A stretch of DNA of 64,000 nucleotides from Distichodus sexfasciatus (lineage: Eukaryota > Chordata > Actinopteri > Characiformes > Distichodontidae). A program made the position numbers and the translations under genes. Positions 23,605 to 35,873 of this stretch are shown piece after piece. Positions within the stretch are counted from its first letter, which is position 1, and each line of letters opens with the position of its first letter. The notes below the pieces were generated by a model. The model was not told where the DNA came from. It ran no database searches and worked only from the letters and a program-made list of their open reading frames with translations. Location: assembly GCA_032718565.1 (NCBI GenBank), contig JAVGVS010000112.1, forward strand, positions 1,066,884-1,130,883, read 5' to 3'.

Positions 23605-26330
23605 CCAAAAATAACTTTATTGTCATCTCTAAGTAGAGTACTGTACAGATAATTTTAGAGAGACTTCCAGAGACTTAATGCGGGTTCCAGGTTATTTCCA
23701 GTGCAACAAACAAAGAACAGAACAGAGAATAAATAGGCAGTGTGGCACAAACTAGGGCACATGGGATAGACACAACAGAAATACTAAAATATACATTAAA
23801 CAATATACATTTTTAAAATCTATATAATATGCAATATACATTTTAAATTAGACAGGAGTTTTAAATATACTAGAAGCCAGAAATAGACATAGAGGTAAAA
23901 AATTTTGTCAAGTCAGGATGCAGTATTCTTAACAGGTTGAAATTGACATTTACACTGAATGTGCAAGAGGTAGAGTTACAATATGACAGATGCTATATCC
24001 GGATTCATTTTCAAAATGTTCAGTATATGTGCAAATATGCAAACATTTAAACAGGTGCAAAATTGACATTTTTCATTGGATGTGCAGGAGGTAGAAGGTT
24101 ATAATATGACAGACACTATATTCAGCTATTTATGTGTACAATGTTCAGTGTATGTGCAAACATTTATAAAGAAGCAAGATAATGTTTGTGCAAATAAGTG
24201 GCAGCAGTGCAATGTCATAACACTGCAGTAGTTATTGTGCATCAAAGTGACGGTGGTGTGTAAAGTAAAGTGCAGGTGTGTGTGTGGGGGGAAGTGTGAT
24301 GGCAGGGAGTGAGTTCATGAGTCTGATACAGGGTGAAGTTATCACACATCCTGGAGGATCGAGACTCCTGATGCTGCAAAGCCGCTTGCCAGATGGAAGG
24401 AGTGTGAACAGTCTGTGTGAAGGGTGTGAGGGGTCGAGCACGATGCAGGAGGCCCTTCTGATGCAGCGCCTGTAGAAGATGTCCTGCAGCGTGAAGAGAC
24501 GTCTGAGCGATAGCGCTAGCTGCTTTGGATTTATCTTGAAGCCGCCTGATATCGGCAACAGCACTGTTACCGGAATCCAGGCGTGAGATGCAGCTGGTCA
24601 GGACGCTTCTATGGTGCCCCTAAACGCGTGAGGGTGGGGAGGGGAGGTTACGCCCGCCCAGCCGCCCCAGGAAGTGGAGACGCTGCTGGGCCTTTTGGTG
24701 ATGGAGGTGGTGTTGGTGGTCCAGGTGAGATCGCCTGAGATGTGAACTCTCAGGAACTTCTGTGTTTTTACAGCCCCAACAGTGGAACCGTGATGCTGAG
24801 TGGTGTGGGTGGGGAGGGAGGTCTCCTGAAGTCGACGATCATTTCCTTCGCTTTTACATATTCAGCTTGACAGTTGTTCTCACTGTGGGTACCAGGCAGC
24901 CAGGCTGCTGAACTCATCTCTGTACGCCGACTACTCTGCTGCTGATGAGCCCACCACGGTCGTAATATCGCTAATTTGATGATGTGGGTTTGAGCTTGCA
25001 GGGCGCAGTCGAGTCAGAGTGTGAATAAAGTGGACTGGAGAACGAGCCCCGAGGAGCTCCGGTACTACCTGATGGTGCTGGAAACATTGTCGATTCGACG
25101 TGACGAGGTCTTCTGACAGGAAATCCAGTAATCTAGAAGTTACAGAGTGAGGTGCCTGGTCCCAGCTTGCTCAGTTTCATACACAGTCTGGGGATGATGG
25201 TGTTGAATGCTGAACTAAAGTCTATGAACAGCACCCAACATGGGCCTTATTGTCCAAGTGTGAGAGTGAAGTAGTGGATATCGCTAGCCCTCAAAGGACC
25301 TGTCAGCGATAAGCAAACCGCAGAGGGTCCAGTGAGTGGAGTTGTTTTCACCCAAAGCGATGTTCTCAAGGCACTTTCATGGCAGATGGGGGTCAGAGCG
25401 ATGGGTCGGTAGTCATTCAGGCAGGAAACTGAAGATTTCTTTGGCACTGATGATGGTGGTGGACTTGAAGCACGCTGGGACGCATCATCTTGGCCCAGCG
25501 GCGTTGATGATGCTCGTGAACACCGGCTAGCTGGTCAGCTTAGCCCTCAGCACACCACCTGAATGTTAGCCCGACCGCAGCTGCAGTTGACCTTACGGCT
25601 GTCTCTCACGCTACGCTGCAGGTGAGAGATGGTCTGGAATGGTGATGGGAGGCGCTGTTTTCGTCAGTTTGGCGTTGTTGTTCAGTGCATCAAACCGTGC
25701 GGAACTTGTTCAGCCCTCGGTAGTGTGGCACTTCGCTGGCTGCTTGGTGCTGGCTTGTATTGGGCAGCCTGATGCCCTGCCATAAACCGCGAGAGTCTTT
25801 TGGTGTCGCTGAAAATGGTTCTGGATCTTTTTATGGGCGCCGCTTGCTTGATTTGATAGAGCTGGAAGAGAGGTTAGCCCTGGTTGTTCTGAGGGCAGCT
25901 TACCCCGACCGGAAAGCAGCATCTCTCTCTCAGCAGCACACGACCTGTGCTGTGAACCAGGCTTCGCTATTCTAGTGGTGTTCTTCAGGAATGCAACATC
26001 CCCAGTGCGCCTTGGGAGATGGCAAGTCACAGATCTCTGCAAACCTGTCCAGGTTAACGCAGCCGCCGTGACGTCACCGCTTTCTCTAAAAACATTCCAG
26101 TCCGTGCACTCAAAACAGTCCTGGAGTGCTGAGACAGCTCCACTGGGCCAGACTTGATGGTCTTCCTGGCAGGTCTTGTGCTGCCAGCAGCGGCGAGCAG
26201 GCGGCAGCAGCATCACAAAGTGGGTCTGAAGAGCGATGTGGGCGCCGCTTGCTGCTTTGTAGGCACCACGCACGCTGGTGTAAATCTTGATTCAGGCAGC
26301 CTTCTAGAGAAAGCAAAGTCCACATGTTGA
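23605..26330 (-). mobile_element. Non-LTR retrotransposon (jockey/CR1/L2-like LINE), 5'-truncated and decayed
   Basis: In minus-strand order there is a linker with ALQDCFECTDWNVF (about 26,120), then the RT start VPKKSSVSCLNDYRPIALTP (about 25,450-25,390). RT palm remnants follow, including a FIDFSSAFNTIIP-like block (about 25,235-25,200). Next is the C-terminal RRCIRRASCIVLDPSHPSHR and LFTLLPSGKRLCSIRS segment (about 24,470-24,370). It ends in a 3' UTR with CTGGAAATAACCTGG and a GACAATAAAGTT-like tail (about 23,720-23,605). No endonuclease is present, so it is 5'-truncated. Frames shift repeatedly, so it is dead. The open frames at 25,710-26,325 are pieces of it. The exact clade is uncertain. 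Confidence 0.75.
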
Positions 26331-27100
26331 TGGAATTTGGGGAGAACTGGAACTGGGGAATGTCTCACATTTGAACAATTTTAATTAAATATAAATTTTA
26401 TAGTCAAGATATTTTTGCCAGACCAATTTCTACTCCCTGAAAGAATGGAAAGTGCTTCTGTGAGTGAAAGAGTACACGCTATGAGCGCGCCAAGACAGGC
26501 TACTCCTCCCTAACGGATTTCTCCACTGAGGCTCCTCAGCCATTTCTTCTTCCTCGAAAGAACCAGCTGTATGACAGGTAAGAACTAGCATTTTGTTTTA
26601 AAAGGAAACATTATTTCTACTCTTGGCATATATCTTTAATTGTACTTAATTAAATATTCAAAAAACAAAGTTGTCTCGTGGGCTTTTTCAAGTTTAAATT
26701 AAATCTGCTTAGGGAGCTAATTTAGTTAGCTTTTGCTTATATTGAAATATTGGCTATCGTTGGTTAGTTAAATGGCTTGCAACTCTTGCTGTACTGAAAA
26801 TATTGGCTTGGTATCGGTTTGTTGGTTAGGATAAAATTAGATATCATTCTGCTAAGTACAAAGAAATATTTGCTAAGTAGCCTGCTAACATTTTTTTAGG
26901 TGGGAACAGTGGTCGGATGGGACTCCATTTTCAGCCCGCTGGGAGAGTTTCACGCCCAGACTGGGGGGTGGGGGCTTATACATTTGTAAATAACAGAAAA
27001 CACTTCACTTTAACAATATGTTGAATTCAAATGATAAATAGATAAGCAATAGCTGGAATGAAATTAGTAGCTTCAAGACTTTTTCTGCTAAAAGTCTCAA
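26331..27100. other. Unassigned intergenic DNA with a possible noncoding exon
   Basis: No repeat or gene is recognised. A stretch at about 26,470-26,576 ends in a good donor (GACAG/GTAAGAA) and could be a 5' exon of the + strand remnant at 28,049, but nothing else supports this. Confidence 0.25.
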
Positions 27101-27104
27101 AAAA

Positions 27105-27832
27105 AAACATCAGGCGCCATCTACATGCCAACAAGTTGTTTGGGAGGTATGCATAAAAAAACCTTTTCATGCATAATCATAAACGCAAACGCCTGAGCCT
27201 GCTTAAGCGTACTGGGGCTTCAACTGGGGACCGAAAGCCATTAGATGAGACCAAGATAGAGCTTTTTGGCAACAAACACTCTAAGTGGGTCTGTCGGAAC
27301 AAAAAAGATGAGTATGCAGAAAAGCACCTCGTGCCCACTGTGAAGTATGAGGATCGGGTATTGTGGGCCTGTTTTCTTCCAGGCAGCCCTGGAACTTTGT
27401 TAGGTGCATGGCATCATGAATGCTTTGGAAATACCAGACATTTTAAATCAAAATTCAAGGGCTCCTGTCTGAAAGCCAAGATGGGTAGAGAAGACCCAAG
27501 TCGCTGGATGACGAGATTGTGCAAAGAGGAAATGGCTAAAGATCCTATTCTCCTATCTTGTGAAACATTATAGACATTAGGTGTTGCTTTTGTTGGCAAA
27601 AGGGGCTACAAAAGACAACACTTGTGGGTGCTAATAATTGTGGCACACATGATTTGATGTAAAAGAATTATTTCTTAATGTGGGATTGTTTTTCCACTGA
27701 ATAAATGCACTTGAATTAAACGCTGATTTTGCTCTTTTTCATTGTGGTCCTATACATTTAGAAAAACTGAATTTATTAGAAGCTAAAGTATTATCTTAAA
27801 CTAGGGTGCTAATAATTATGGAGGCAGTATAT
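27105..27832 (+). pseudogene. Tc1-type transposase remnant with right terminal repeat
   Basis: The translation contains HLHANKLFGRYA (about 27,120), HNHKRKRLSLL, then DETKIELFGNKHSKWV (about 27,250) and LVPTVKYEDRVLWACF. These are the region around a catalytic Asp of Tc1 DDE transposases. The later catalytic part is missing, replaced by a fused C-terminal piece (RLCKEEMAKDP). The right end GGGTGCTAATAATTATGGAG (about 27,804-27,823) is a typical Tc1 terminus. No left inverted repeat is seen. Confidence 0.75.
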
Positions 27833-28048
27833 ATATATATATAGTGAACTTGTGTAAAATATGACTTCAAGGTTGCAGTGATCACTGAAGATGAGGTCTG
27901 AATGATTTAAAGACTGGCCTTGTTTTATTGATTCGCTAATTTTGTTTTCTGTATAGCCAAATCTCTAAAATTTAAAAGGACTAAACACTGAGGAGAGTGA
28001 GTGCTGTATCTTGTCAGCTGTTAAAATACATTTACTATTCCTCAACAG

Positions 28049-28222
28049 AGGATTCCTCAAGGAGAAAAACCAGAGAAGTTGTCATCCGATGTCTCATTGA
28101 TCACGTGGGTGAAGATGTGGGTGCCTTAATCAAGGAATTTGAGGTGAGTGCAATGAATAGCTTTTAGTCTTCTCCCGAGTGTTGTGTAAATTTGAAGGTG
28201 TTTCCACTTTAATAGAAAGTCA

Positions 28223-28303
<81 letters not shown>

Positions 28304-28760
28304 TATATATATTATCATTTATTGTACACACACAAACAATAGTTATGCTGATATTTATATAGCTAATTTTGTAGGTGAGTTTATATTTCTTTTGCATTCT
28401 GCCTGCATTAATAATGTTTACTGTGTCTACAGAATTTCGACGATTCAAATGTAAAGAAGAGCTGGCAGCAGAGGGTGATGTAATAAGTTTACCTTGTATG
28501 TGAATGAAATGATGTCAGGAATGTAGTGACTCACATTGAGGGCTCCATCGCATTTCCACTACCTTCGGGATTCAGCAGAGCCTGCTGCTACTTGCTTGGA
28601 CTAACTTATGCATTGGACCTGAAATAGCCCAAAACTCTAAGATACATTTTTGAAGTATTTCAAAAGGGTGCTTGTGGAAGTGGATCCTGGAAAACTGTCA
28701 ACAAAGGTGCAAAGACTGAAAAACAATTTAATGACATAGCTGGCAGTTGGGTGGATGAGC
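28049..28760 (+). pseudogene. Second SAMD3-like family remnant (C-terminal exons)
   Basis: An exon at 28,049-28,143 sits between an AACAG acceptor and a GTGAGT donor and encodes TREVVIRCLIDHVGEDVGAL then IKEFE. This aligns in position with the region that follows the ITSKDL exon in the family. After a (TA)n-bearing intron, an acceptor at 28,433 opens NFDDSNVKKSWQQRV then a stop. Further on, 28,550-28,735 encodes GFSRACCYLLGLTYALDL, PKTLRYIFEVFQK and, after a frameshift, EVDPGKLSTKVQRLKNNLM. This is the same C-terminal pattern as in the minus-strand copy (HLFGLLYAMNIKYPK...SLKTKLFA). In-frame stops show it is broken. It lies about 5.3 kb from the other copy and in opposite orientation. Confidence 0.5.
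28224..28296. repeat. (TA)n microsatellite inside the SAMD3-like remnant intron
   Basis: A long uninterrupted TA run is followed by TACACATATA. Confidence 0.95.
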
Positions 28761-30333
28761 ACAGATGAGACTCACACAGATGAGACTCACAATCTAATCA
28801 CCATTTTCCAGTAAAGGCAAAGGCTCTTCAGGAAGTAAAACGTGGACAATCTATGGGTTCATTTTGTCAAATCATCTCCAAGTAAGCGTCTGACTGATTG
28901 TGTGATCTGGATGATGTTCTTACGCACTTTTCATTTGGCGTTGATATGCATTTTGTTTTTTCTTTGATCATTCCTATGAGCTATGAGCCATCCAATTTTG
29001 AATTTAGTTTCAAGACAGTATTCACACACGGTTACTTGAATGTTGTAGTTTTTAAGGAGAAAAGTTTATATTTTCTGTTACTGTGAGAAATTTCCAGGTA
29101 AAAAAGCACGTTGGAGAGTGTATTAGAAGACGTAATGCAGTCAAAAACGCAACAGATTTTTTTGCTCTTATACTTAGATTATGATATTTCTGGCTAGTAG
29201 TCACAAATTGTTTTAGTGTGAAGAGAATGCCTAGCATTTCTATGCTAACTGTATAAATGTCATGCAAGTTTTTTTTAGTTGTTGCCATTGGCAAGAAGCA
29301 TTTTATCTAGAGGTGTTTTATCTTGGGTAAACATAATTATTTTGCTGTAAATAACTCAAATGTGCTGTCTCTTGTTAGGTCAAGATAATTTGAGTACTAA
29401 AGTCAGAGGGACAGTTTGTAATGGCTCAAATGACAACAGTTCAATCTCTCTTTTGTAATATATCTCCCTGTTCTTTTAGAGAAGTGTCTTTTGCTAAGTG
29501 TTGGTGGAAAAAATCCCTATTGAAATGCACTTTTTGGTTATGTGCAATATACACCAGAAAGAATGTTACTGCTGGTAGTTCCATATGCTAAAAGAAATGT
29601 AATTTTTGCAGAAAAATGTTTTCAACAAAGCTATGTTTTGTGAGATGTTGGTGATATTACAGTTTACTGAATACTGTAAAATCTAATCAATTAAGTTAAA
29701 AAAAAAGTAGTTACAACAATTTTTTTAGTAAGTCATTGGTAAATTTGAACTACCACAAATGTTTTCAATTATATTTACTTATTTCCTTTAGTGCCTTCTT
29801 TACCTATGTATTTCCATCTGGTCTATAAAAGTATTTTTAGTTACATTTACTCAATTTATGTGGTATTTGTGACAAGTTCAGTACATTCAGATGTAACTGA
29901 AAATATTACTTAAATTTACTTAATACTCCTGTTTTATCAATTTGGGGCTTTCAAATTGCTTTTATGTAAAAATGTTACACTAATTAAAATTGGGCATTAT
30001 GCAGTATTTTTTAGAGTGTATCCCTTGCCTTTCAACAAAAAAAGGTTAACGCTTATTTATCATTTTCTCCATAATTTTACACAACAGGATGTTAAGGCAC
30101 TGGCTCATAATTTCTGGGTTCGCAGTATCCTTTCCAGGTGTTGGTATTAACCACTATAGCCTCTTTCCAACTTTTAGGCAATTTTCCCATACTTTATTAT
30201 ACAAGCCCATAAAACCAAATTTTAAATACTACTAAGTCTATCAGATTATTACATAACAATGGATCATTTTGAGATGACATTTACTTTGAAAGTACGTCTT
30301 AACTCAACTATGGAAAATACATATTAATGACAT

Positions 30334-30335
<2 letters not shown>
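28761..30335. other. AT-rich intergenic DNA, no recognised gene
   Basis: Nothing codes convincingly. The stretch 29,640-30,020 (ACTGTAAAATCTAATC...ATTTTTTAGAGTGTA) looks like a degraded short DNA element, but no inverted ends can be defined. Confidence 0.4.
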
Positions 30336-30336
<1 letters not shown>

Positions 30337-30416
<80 letters not shown>

Positions 30417-30478
30417 TATAGATATAGATATAGATATAGATATATTTATATATTTATATGTATATATATCTTTTTTTT
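30337..30478. repeat. (TA)n / (GA)n / (GATATA)n compound microsatellite
   Basis: A TA run is followed by GAGAGAGA and then GATATA repeats. It lies exactly where the flanking LINE loses its reverse transcriptase region. Confidence 0.9.
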
Positions 30479-32426
30479 ATGATCCTCTTCTTGATGTGCT
30501 ATCTCCTCATTTTCTAATATGGTTGCTACTCTACCCTTCTTCCACTCTTCACCAATATTATTTGAACTATGTATTTTGGTAAGTGTTTGTTAACATTTTT
30601 GCTTTTTTCTTCATTACATACGCTTGTTGCACTAATTAATTAAAAATGAGAGGGTAAATCCATAATCCTCTTATACCATTCATTCGCTTGATCATCTTCC
30701 AGACTTTTCCTATTTCTGTTTCTCTTCCTAAAGAGTTACAGAATTTCCTCCAATATTCTCTTTTTGTATTTCGTATTAACTTTTGCATCTTTTGTATTCA
30801 ACAAGATTCTGAAAATTCAGATTTCTTTTTAAAATTTTAAAAGCTTTATTTCGAGATTTTATAACCTGGTCACATTCTTTTGTCCACCATGGCACTAATC
30901 CTTTCTTGTTTTTCCCACCTTTCTTTGGAATTTAATGTTGAACAGTTTCTGTAACAGAGTTGCAAAACAGGAGATTTAAAGAATCAACATCACCGCTCAT
31001 GTCTAGTTCCTTAATTCTTTGTCTAATGAAGGTCATACATTTCTCCCCAGTCAGTCACTAAAAAAGACCAACTAGGCCATCCTCCAACATCATCCCTCTT
31101 GCTTATCCAATCCAATCAACTATTATTGGAAAATTATCACTTCCAGTAGTTGTGCTTTTTAATAACGCTCCAAGAACAGAAAGAGCCCCTGCCATGAATC
31201 AGAAACCAATGTAAGTTCAATGGCTGTCTCTGTACCAGTTCTAGTTTGATCTTGTTCTTCTCCATTATTAATGGCTAAAGATTAGACTCCATTAACCTCA
31301 CAACCAACCCATTCCCCATCAGTCCTGAGTCCTGTTGTATTGTGGGCATTAAAATCACCAAACCATATCACCCTTTCATCTAACTGCAATATTACCTCCT
31401 CCAATAAATTAAGAGATAACTTAAGTTAATCACCTTAAATTTCCCTTCTTTTGTCTATATTTCAACCACTATGTACTCAAGTGATTTTCCTTTACCTAAA
31501 AATCTATACATTCTTATTTTATAAAAACCACATTACTCACTCTTCCCTATCCCTCACGTATCATATAGCCATTGATAACAAAATCTAATGAAGGTTTTAA
31601 CCATGTTTCTTGAATGCATATACTTTCAGGTTTTATTTTGCTTTTGTAGCAAATCCTTTCTTTAACTCCTAACCATTTGTTATCAGACTTCTAGCATTCC
31701 ATTGTAGCAATATCATGCTGATTTGTCACCTGTACCTGGTTGTTTGCCGCCTGCTTCTGTGTTTTTTGCTTGATTCGTTCTCAAGACATATTCTATTCCT
31801 AAAAAATTTTTCAGCTCCTTTTACAATGATCTTAATCTTTTTCAGTTTTATGTTTAACCTGGTCAAAAGCGGGCACGACAAAAAGCAATAAAACAAAACC
31901 AGTTTGTCAAACTCTATTGGGTTACTGTTCCTACCATGCTGCTCTGGTTCTCGCTCACTACTTGAATGATATCCACATGATTCTTTTGTTGTTCAACCTT
32001 ATTTACAGCCTCAGCGAAGGTTGTTTGTTGTAAATGCCACTTTTTGGACTCCTGACTCTCTCTTTCCTGAACTCACATCCTCCATATATATGTTAGTTTC
32101 AGGTTTTCACCACAATTGCAGCATTTATCCTGAACATCGTCTCCACAATCTTGTGCTCCCCTCCACATTTTAAACATCTCTGTTTGCCCTTACATACAGC
32201 AGCAATATGGCCATACCTCTGACACCTGAAGCACCGAAGCGGAGGAGGAACATAAGGCCCAACCAGATAACTTTAGGAAATCCCTATCACATCTGCTTGA
32301 AATCACAAGTGAGCAGAGCATTCAAGAAGTACAGTATGGTACTGTCAACTCTTTCATTGTTTATCGTCGTAATTTTAATTCCACTCAACTTCTGCATTAT
32401 CAATGCCACGCTAGTGCTAAGATAAA

Positions 32427-33206
32427 CAGTGTTAGGCTCCGGCGAGCTCATTGAATCCATCGCTCATGAACTCGCTTCATATTCTGGGTGAACGGAACTG
32501 AATGTGCCAGGCACTGCTGCCTGATGAACGTGAACGTGAACGCCGCCATTCTTGGCTATGAACGAAGTTCTCGTGAGTTCAATTTTGCCCCAGAGAGTGC
32601 CAGATTTCCGCGGAGCCAGGCAAAACTCGCTATAACCACTGATCGTACAATATATAGGCTACAAACTGCTACAACACACAATCTAAAACGGGCCTTATTA
32701 TATAGGGAAAGACCAGATTCAAATGCCACTATACAGACACGTGACTGCTGCGATGCGCGCTATTGGGAATTATGGACATGAATGGAGGCAAAATCCGGCG
32801 AAGGCAGCGTACCAGCTTCTGTCTCAATGATGAATGGAACTTTACATGTCCACCTAAAAGAATTTTTTGAAAAGGTCAGTGATGAAAAGTGACTTACTGA
32901 GAAGAAAATCAATGTTTAAATGTTTTGCCGTTTGAGGTACATCCTTGTTTCCTACCCCAGCCTGGTTCCTACCTCAGATTCTTTCTTAATTCTCATTAAA
33001 AACTATCTGGCAGCACGCTCTTCCTCATGTTTCGAGAATATACTGAAAGTGAAAGCTGCAGCGGACACGAAAGTGTGGACTGAATGGGGGCAACAACTTC
33101 GAAAAAAAATGCCAGTATTCTTAGGGTAACAGCTTGCAGCAACATACTAGAAAAAATAAAAGAACTTTGAACTAGTTCATGTAGAAAATGAACTTTCCCA
33201 ACACTG
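32427..33206. mobile_element. hAT-type element inserted inside another element
   Basis: Left end CAGTGTTAGG and right end (reverse complement) CAGTGTTGGG are flanked by AAGATAAA (32,419-32,426) and GCGATAAA (33,207-33,214), an 8-bp duplication with two changes. No intact transposase is seen; the open frame 32,488-32,781 has no recognised domain. The interior near 33,140-33,190 (GAACTAGTTCATGTAGAAAA) is typical of fish hAT ends. Confidence 0.65.
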
Positions 33207-34375
33207 GCGATAAAACGATAAAGGTAATTGTCGCGAAATAGCTCTTCCTCGATAGAAAAAATAGGCATAAAGTCGATAGCACTCATTCCGTCCAACTTCT
33301 GATTTCACGAGAAGCCAACGATAATGAATGCTATGAATGTAGCTACTAAAACAGCGCCGTGCCGAACCGATCATGTGGTTACCCCTCACGTCAGTCAGGC
33401 TGACAGACAGAGCAGCCGAACTAATCACGTGGTTACAAAAGAGTTCCGCCTAAAGTTGCTATATGCGTGGCTTCACTACAGCTGTGGGCTGGCAGCAGCC
33501 GTGCACGACGGCAGCGTCAGGAGAGCGAGCGAGATAGTAATAGAAAAATAACGACAAGCAATGCTGCGCAGAAAGACACTTCAATGGACGAGGACACTGT
33601 TGGAAAAAGGTCCGAAGAATTCCGCAGTTTGGAAATATTTTGGCTACTTAAAGTCCGATACGAAGCAGAGAAGCACCGTGCAAACTGTGTCGAAAGCATG
33701 TTCATACAAAGCCCGGTCATACCAGAGCTGAAACGATTATTCGAATACACAAAAACTTCATTTAATTTATTTAATTTCGCTTGTGTTTACACGGACGCGA
33801 CATTGTTTTGTGCGGCGCGATTAAGACAAGACCCGATCCCTGCCTATATGAAAGTATTTGTGAGATGTTCCGTGCACAAAAACAGAAGTAAATGCATAAA
33901 AACGCATAAATGGCATTTTTTCGCGATGTAAACACGCGCTGTATTTATGAGCTCGCGCCTGAGCGCCATTAACGCTTTAGACCGCTCCGAGGGGGGCGCG
34001 GGGGTTTGTGGTAAATGTAGTTCTCTTCCAGAAAAGCCAAACGCGGCTCATTTTATAGGCCAAATTGATTCAAAATGACCCAAGACATCAGTATTTCTTT
34101 ATTTTCAATTGATTAGATAAAAAAAATTAGTTAATGTTAGTAGTACAATCAATAGGAAAGAAGAAATATAGAGCATTTATTTATCAAATACGAAGCAGAG
34201 TAGTGCACACTGCAAACTGTCGAAAGCATGTTCATACAAAGACCGGTAATACTAGAGCTGAAACGATTGTTCTGATGGACACAAAATGGACAAAGAAGTA
34301 AATAGAATGTTAAGCTTAGAACAGACTTTTAGTATTGACAGTGATTTGACTTATATCGTGATATATATCGAGATC
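33207..34375. mobile_element. Probable second hAT element containing an internal duplication
   Basis: The left part (GCGATAAAACGATAAAGGTA then ATTGTCGCGAAATAG) and right part (TATCGTGATATATATCGAGA near 34,353) resemble ends of the GGGCGATAA-type fish hAT families. A ~95-base segment at 33,657-33,755 (CGAAGCAGAG...GTCGAAAGCATGTTCATACA) is repeated at 34,187-34,286. The frame 33,467-33,931 spans part of it without recognisable transposase motifs. Boundaries are approximate. Confidence 0.45.
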
Positions 34376-35021
34376 GGCTGATATATAAAAAAAATAATGA
34401 GATAAGCAGCTACGTTTTTTCCCCAGGTCTTCATTAAGCGGAATGCCATAAATAACTCTTCGAGATACCTTGTTTCCCCCCCAAGACTCTTCTACCTTCC
34501 AATTTTTCAAAATACTCTCAGTGAGCATAGCTTTACGTTTTTGTTCCTCTGATTTGCAAACTATCAGTTAATTGCCATCTTTTAAAGTTTTTGCCATTTC
34601 GACATCCCCTACTTTCTTTTTCAGCTCCCTGGATATTGTTATTGGGCTCAGAGTAATGCATTCATCTTCCTGCTTGAAATTTAAAATGATCTTAACTTCC
34701 TCTTTCATAAGCCTTTTACACACGCCATTATTCCCTTCATCCGAACTATTTACCTCCAAATATCTTTTATTACTTAGGGTCATTGAACCTCCACCCGCCT
34801 GACTACCCTTACCTTTCCCGCTTACCCGGTGCCTAGTGGCGCCCAGCAACCCATATCCATATCACTGTCTACATCCTCATCATCCACAACATGAGCCGCC
34901 ATCCTGATTCAGTCACAAACCGGTTTATGGCCACCGCCGAGAGTCCTTCCAGTCAGTCACCACTCCTGCCCGAACTCACCTCCCCGGTTTCTCCCTTAAC
35001 CACAGACGCACTTGCCCTTGG

Positions 35022-35025
<4 letters not shown>

Positions 35026-35089
<64 letters not shown>
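35026..35089. repeat. (TTA)n microsatellite
   Basis: About 21 uninterrupted TTA units are followed by TTTTATTT-type low-complexity sequence to about 35,135. Confidence 0.95.
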
Positions 35090-35092
<3 letters not shown>

Positions 35093-35379
35093 TTATTGAT
35101 TATTTATTTTATATTTTATTTTATTTTATTTTAATTTACATAACTTCATTTTATACGTAAACATAATTTACACATTTTTAACAATATGAGATTCACATTT
35201 CAACAGTAAACAAACAAAATAAACATGAAATGAACCGTAACAACTCTGAAATAAATTGCCCAAAATTTTCCATAGGGCTATGCTATTACGTTCAATTTGC
35301 TGTTAGCATAATTAGTTTATACCCTCTTTCTCTTCCAATCCTAATTTGGTTATGTTTCAGGTGATGGTAAAAAATGTCC

Positions 35380-35873
35380 AGAAAGGTGAGAAAGTGAGTA
35401 AATGCGTTGAAGACCGAGCTCTCTTTGGCGCAATGAAAAGAGCAAGTTCTCGAGGATTTAGGCTTCACTGTTTGATTCGGGAGCTGCAGTATGCGCGTGC
35501 TGTCAGCAGACGGCGCCGCGTGACTCTTTTCCGTTTTCGCGTGGAAAAGACGTCACATCAAGTTCAAGATGGCCGCGGCTCCGGGCCAGAGTTTATCCTA
35601 GCTACCGGGTTTTAACCTCCAAAGTGCGCTTTATTTTGTAGGACCGACACTGCGTCTTCTCCCGCAGCCTGAACGCACGAGTTTTTTTTTTATTATTCGC
35701 TGCCCGGGATGGTGCGGAGGCTGGACTCCGGCGGCGCGTTGAGGGCTGAGCGCGAGGCGGCGGCGGAGGAGATGGAGCGCGAGCGCTAGACACTGGGGAC
35801 CGGAACCGGAGCTGTTTTGGTGCCGTGAAGGAGGAGCAGTAACGGAGGTGGCCGACACCGGGAGAGTCGCCCG
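35380..35873 (+). promoter_or_regulatory. tbc1d12: tbc1d12 promoter and noncoding first exon
   Basis: A CpG-rich island of about 450 bases interrupts AT-rich DNA. It contains GACGTCAC (35,549-35,556, CRE-like) and CAAGATGGCCGC (35,565-35,576), a YY1-type initiator site often found at housekeeping start sites. A TATA box is not evident. The transcript likely starts near 35,560-35,640, and the exon ends at 35,873 with a consensus donor (CCCG/GTAAGTA). The next acceptor is at 36,906-36,907 (TTTCCAG). The open frames across this island on both strands are GC-driven and not supported as genes. Confidence 0.65.

Larger units (their letters stand above)
30480..34960 (-). mobile_element. Second LINE: ORF1 plus endonuclease, RT missing, split by insertions
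   Basis: On the minus strand, ORF1 starts near 34,950 and continues through GDVEMAKTLKDGN and NKVSRRVIYGIPLNEDLG (about 34,600-34,420). It resumes at about 32,400 with GIKITTINNERVDS and YVPPPLRCFRCQRYGHIAAV. At least two further CCHC zinc knuckles follow (QRCLKCGGEHKI; DDVQDKCCNCGE, to about 32,100). The endonuclease follows with QWNARSLITNG (about 31,690), ICIQETW (about 31,610) and VPWWTKECDQVIKSRNKAFK (about 30,885). The element stops at 30,480 before any RT motif. CCHC ORF1 plus apurinic-type endonuclease fits an I/Nimb-like LINE; the clade is inferred. The gap 32,427-34,375 is inserted DNA. Confidence 0.7.

Noticed and set aside
24278..26157. Plus-strand frames in the 24-26 kb region
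   Set aside because: They are antisense to LINE RT and linker sequence with clear minus-strand motifs.
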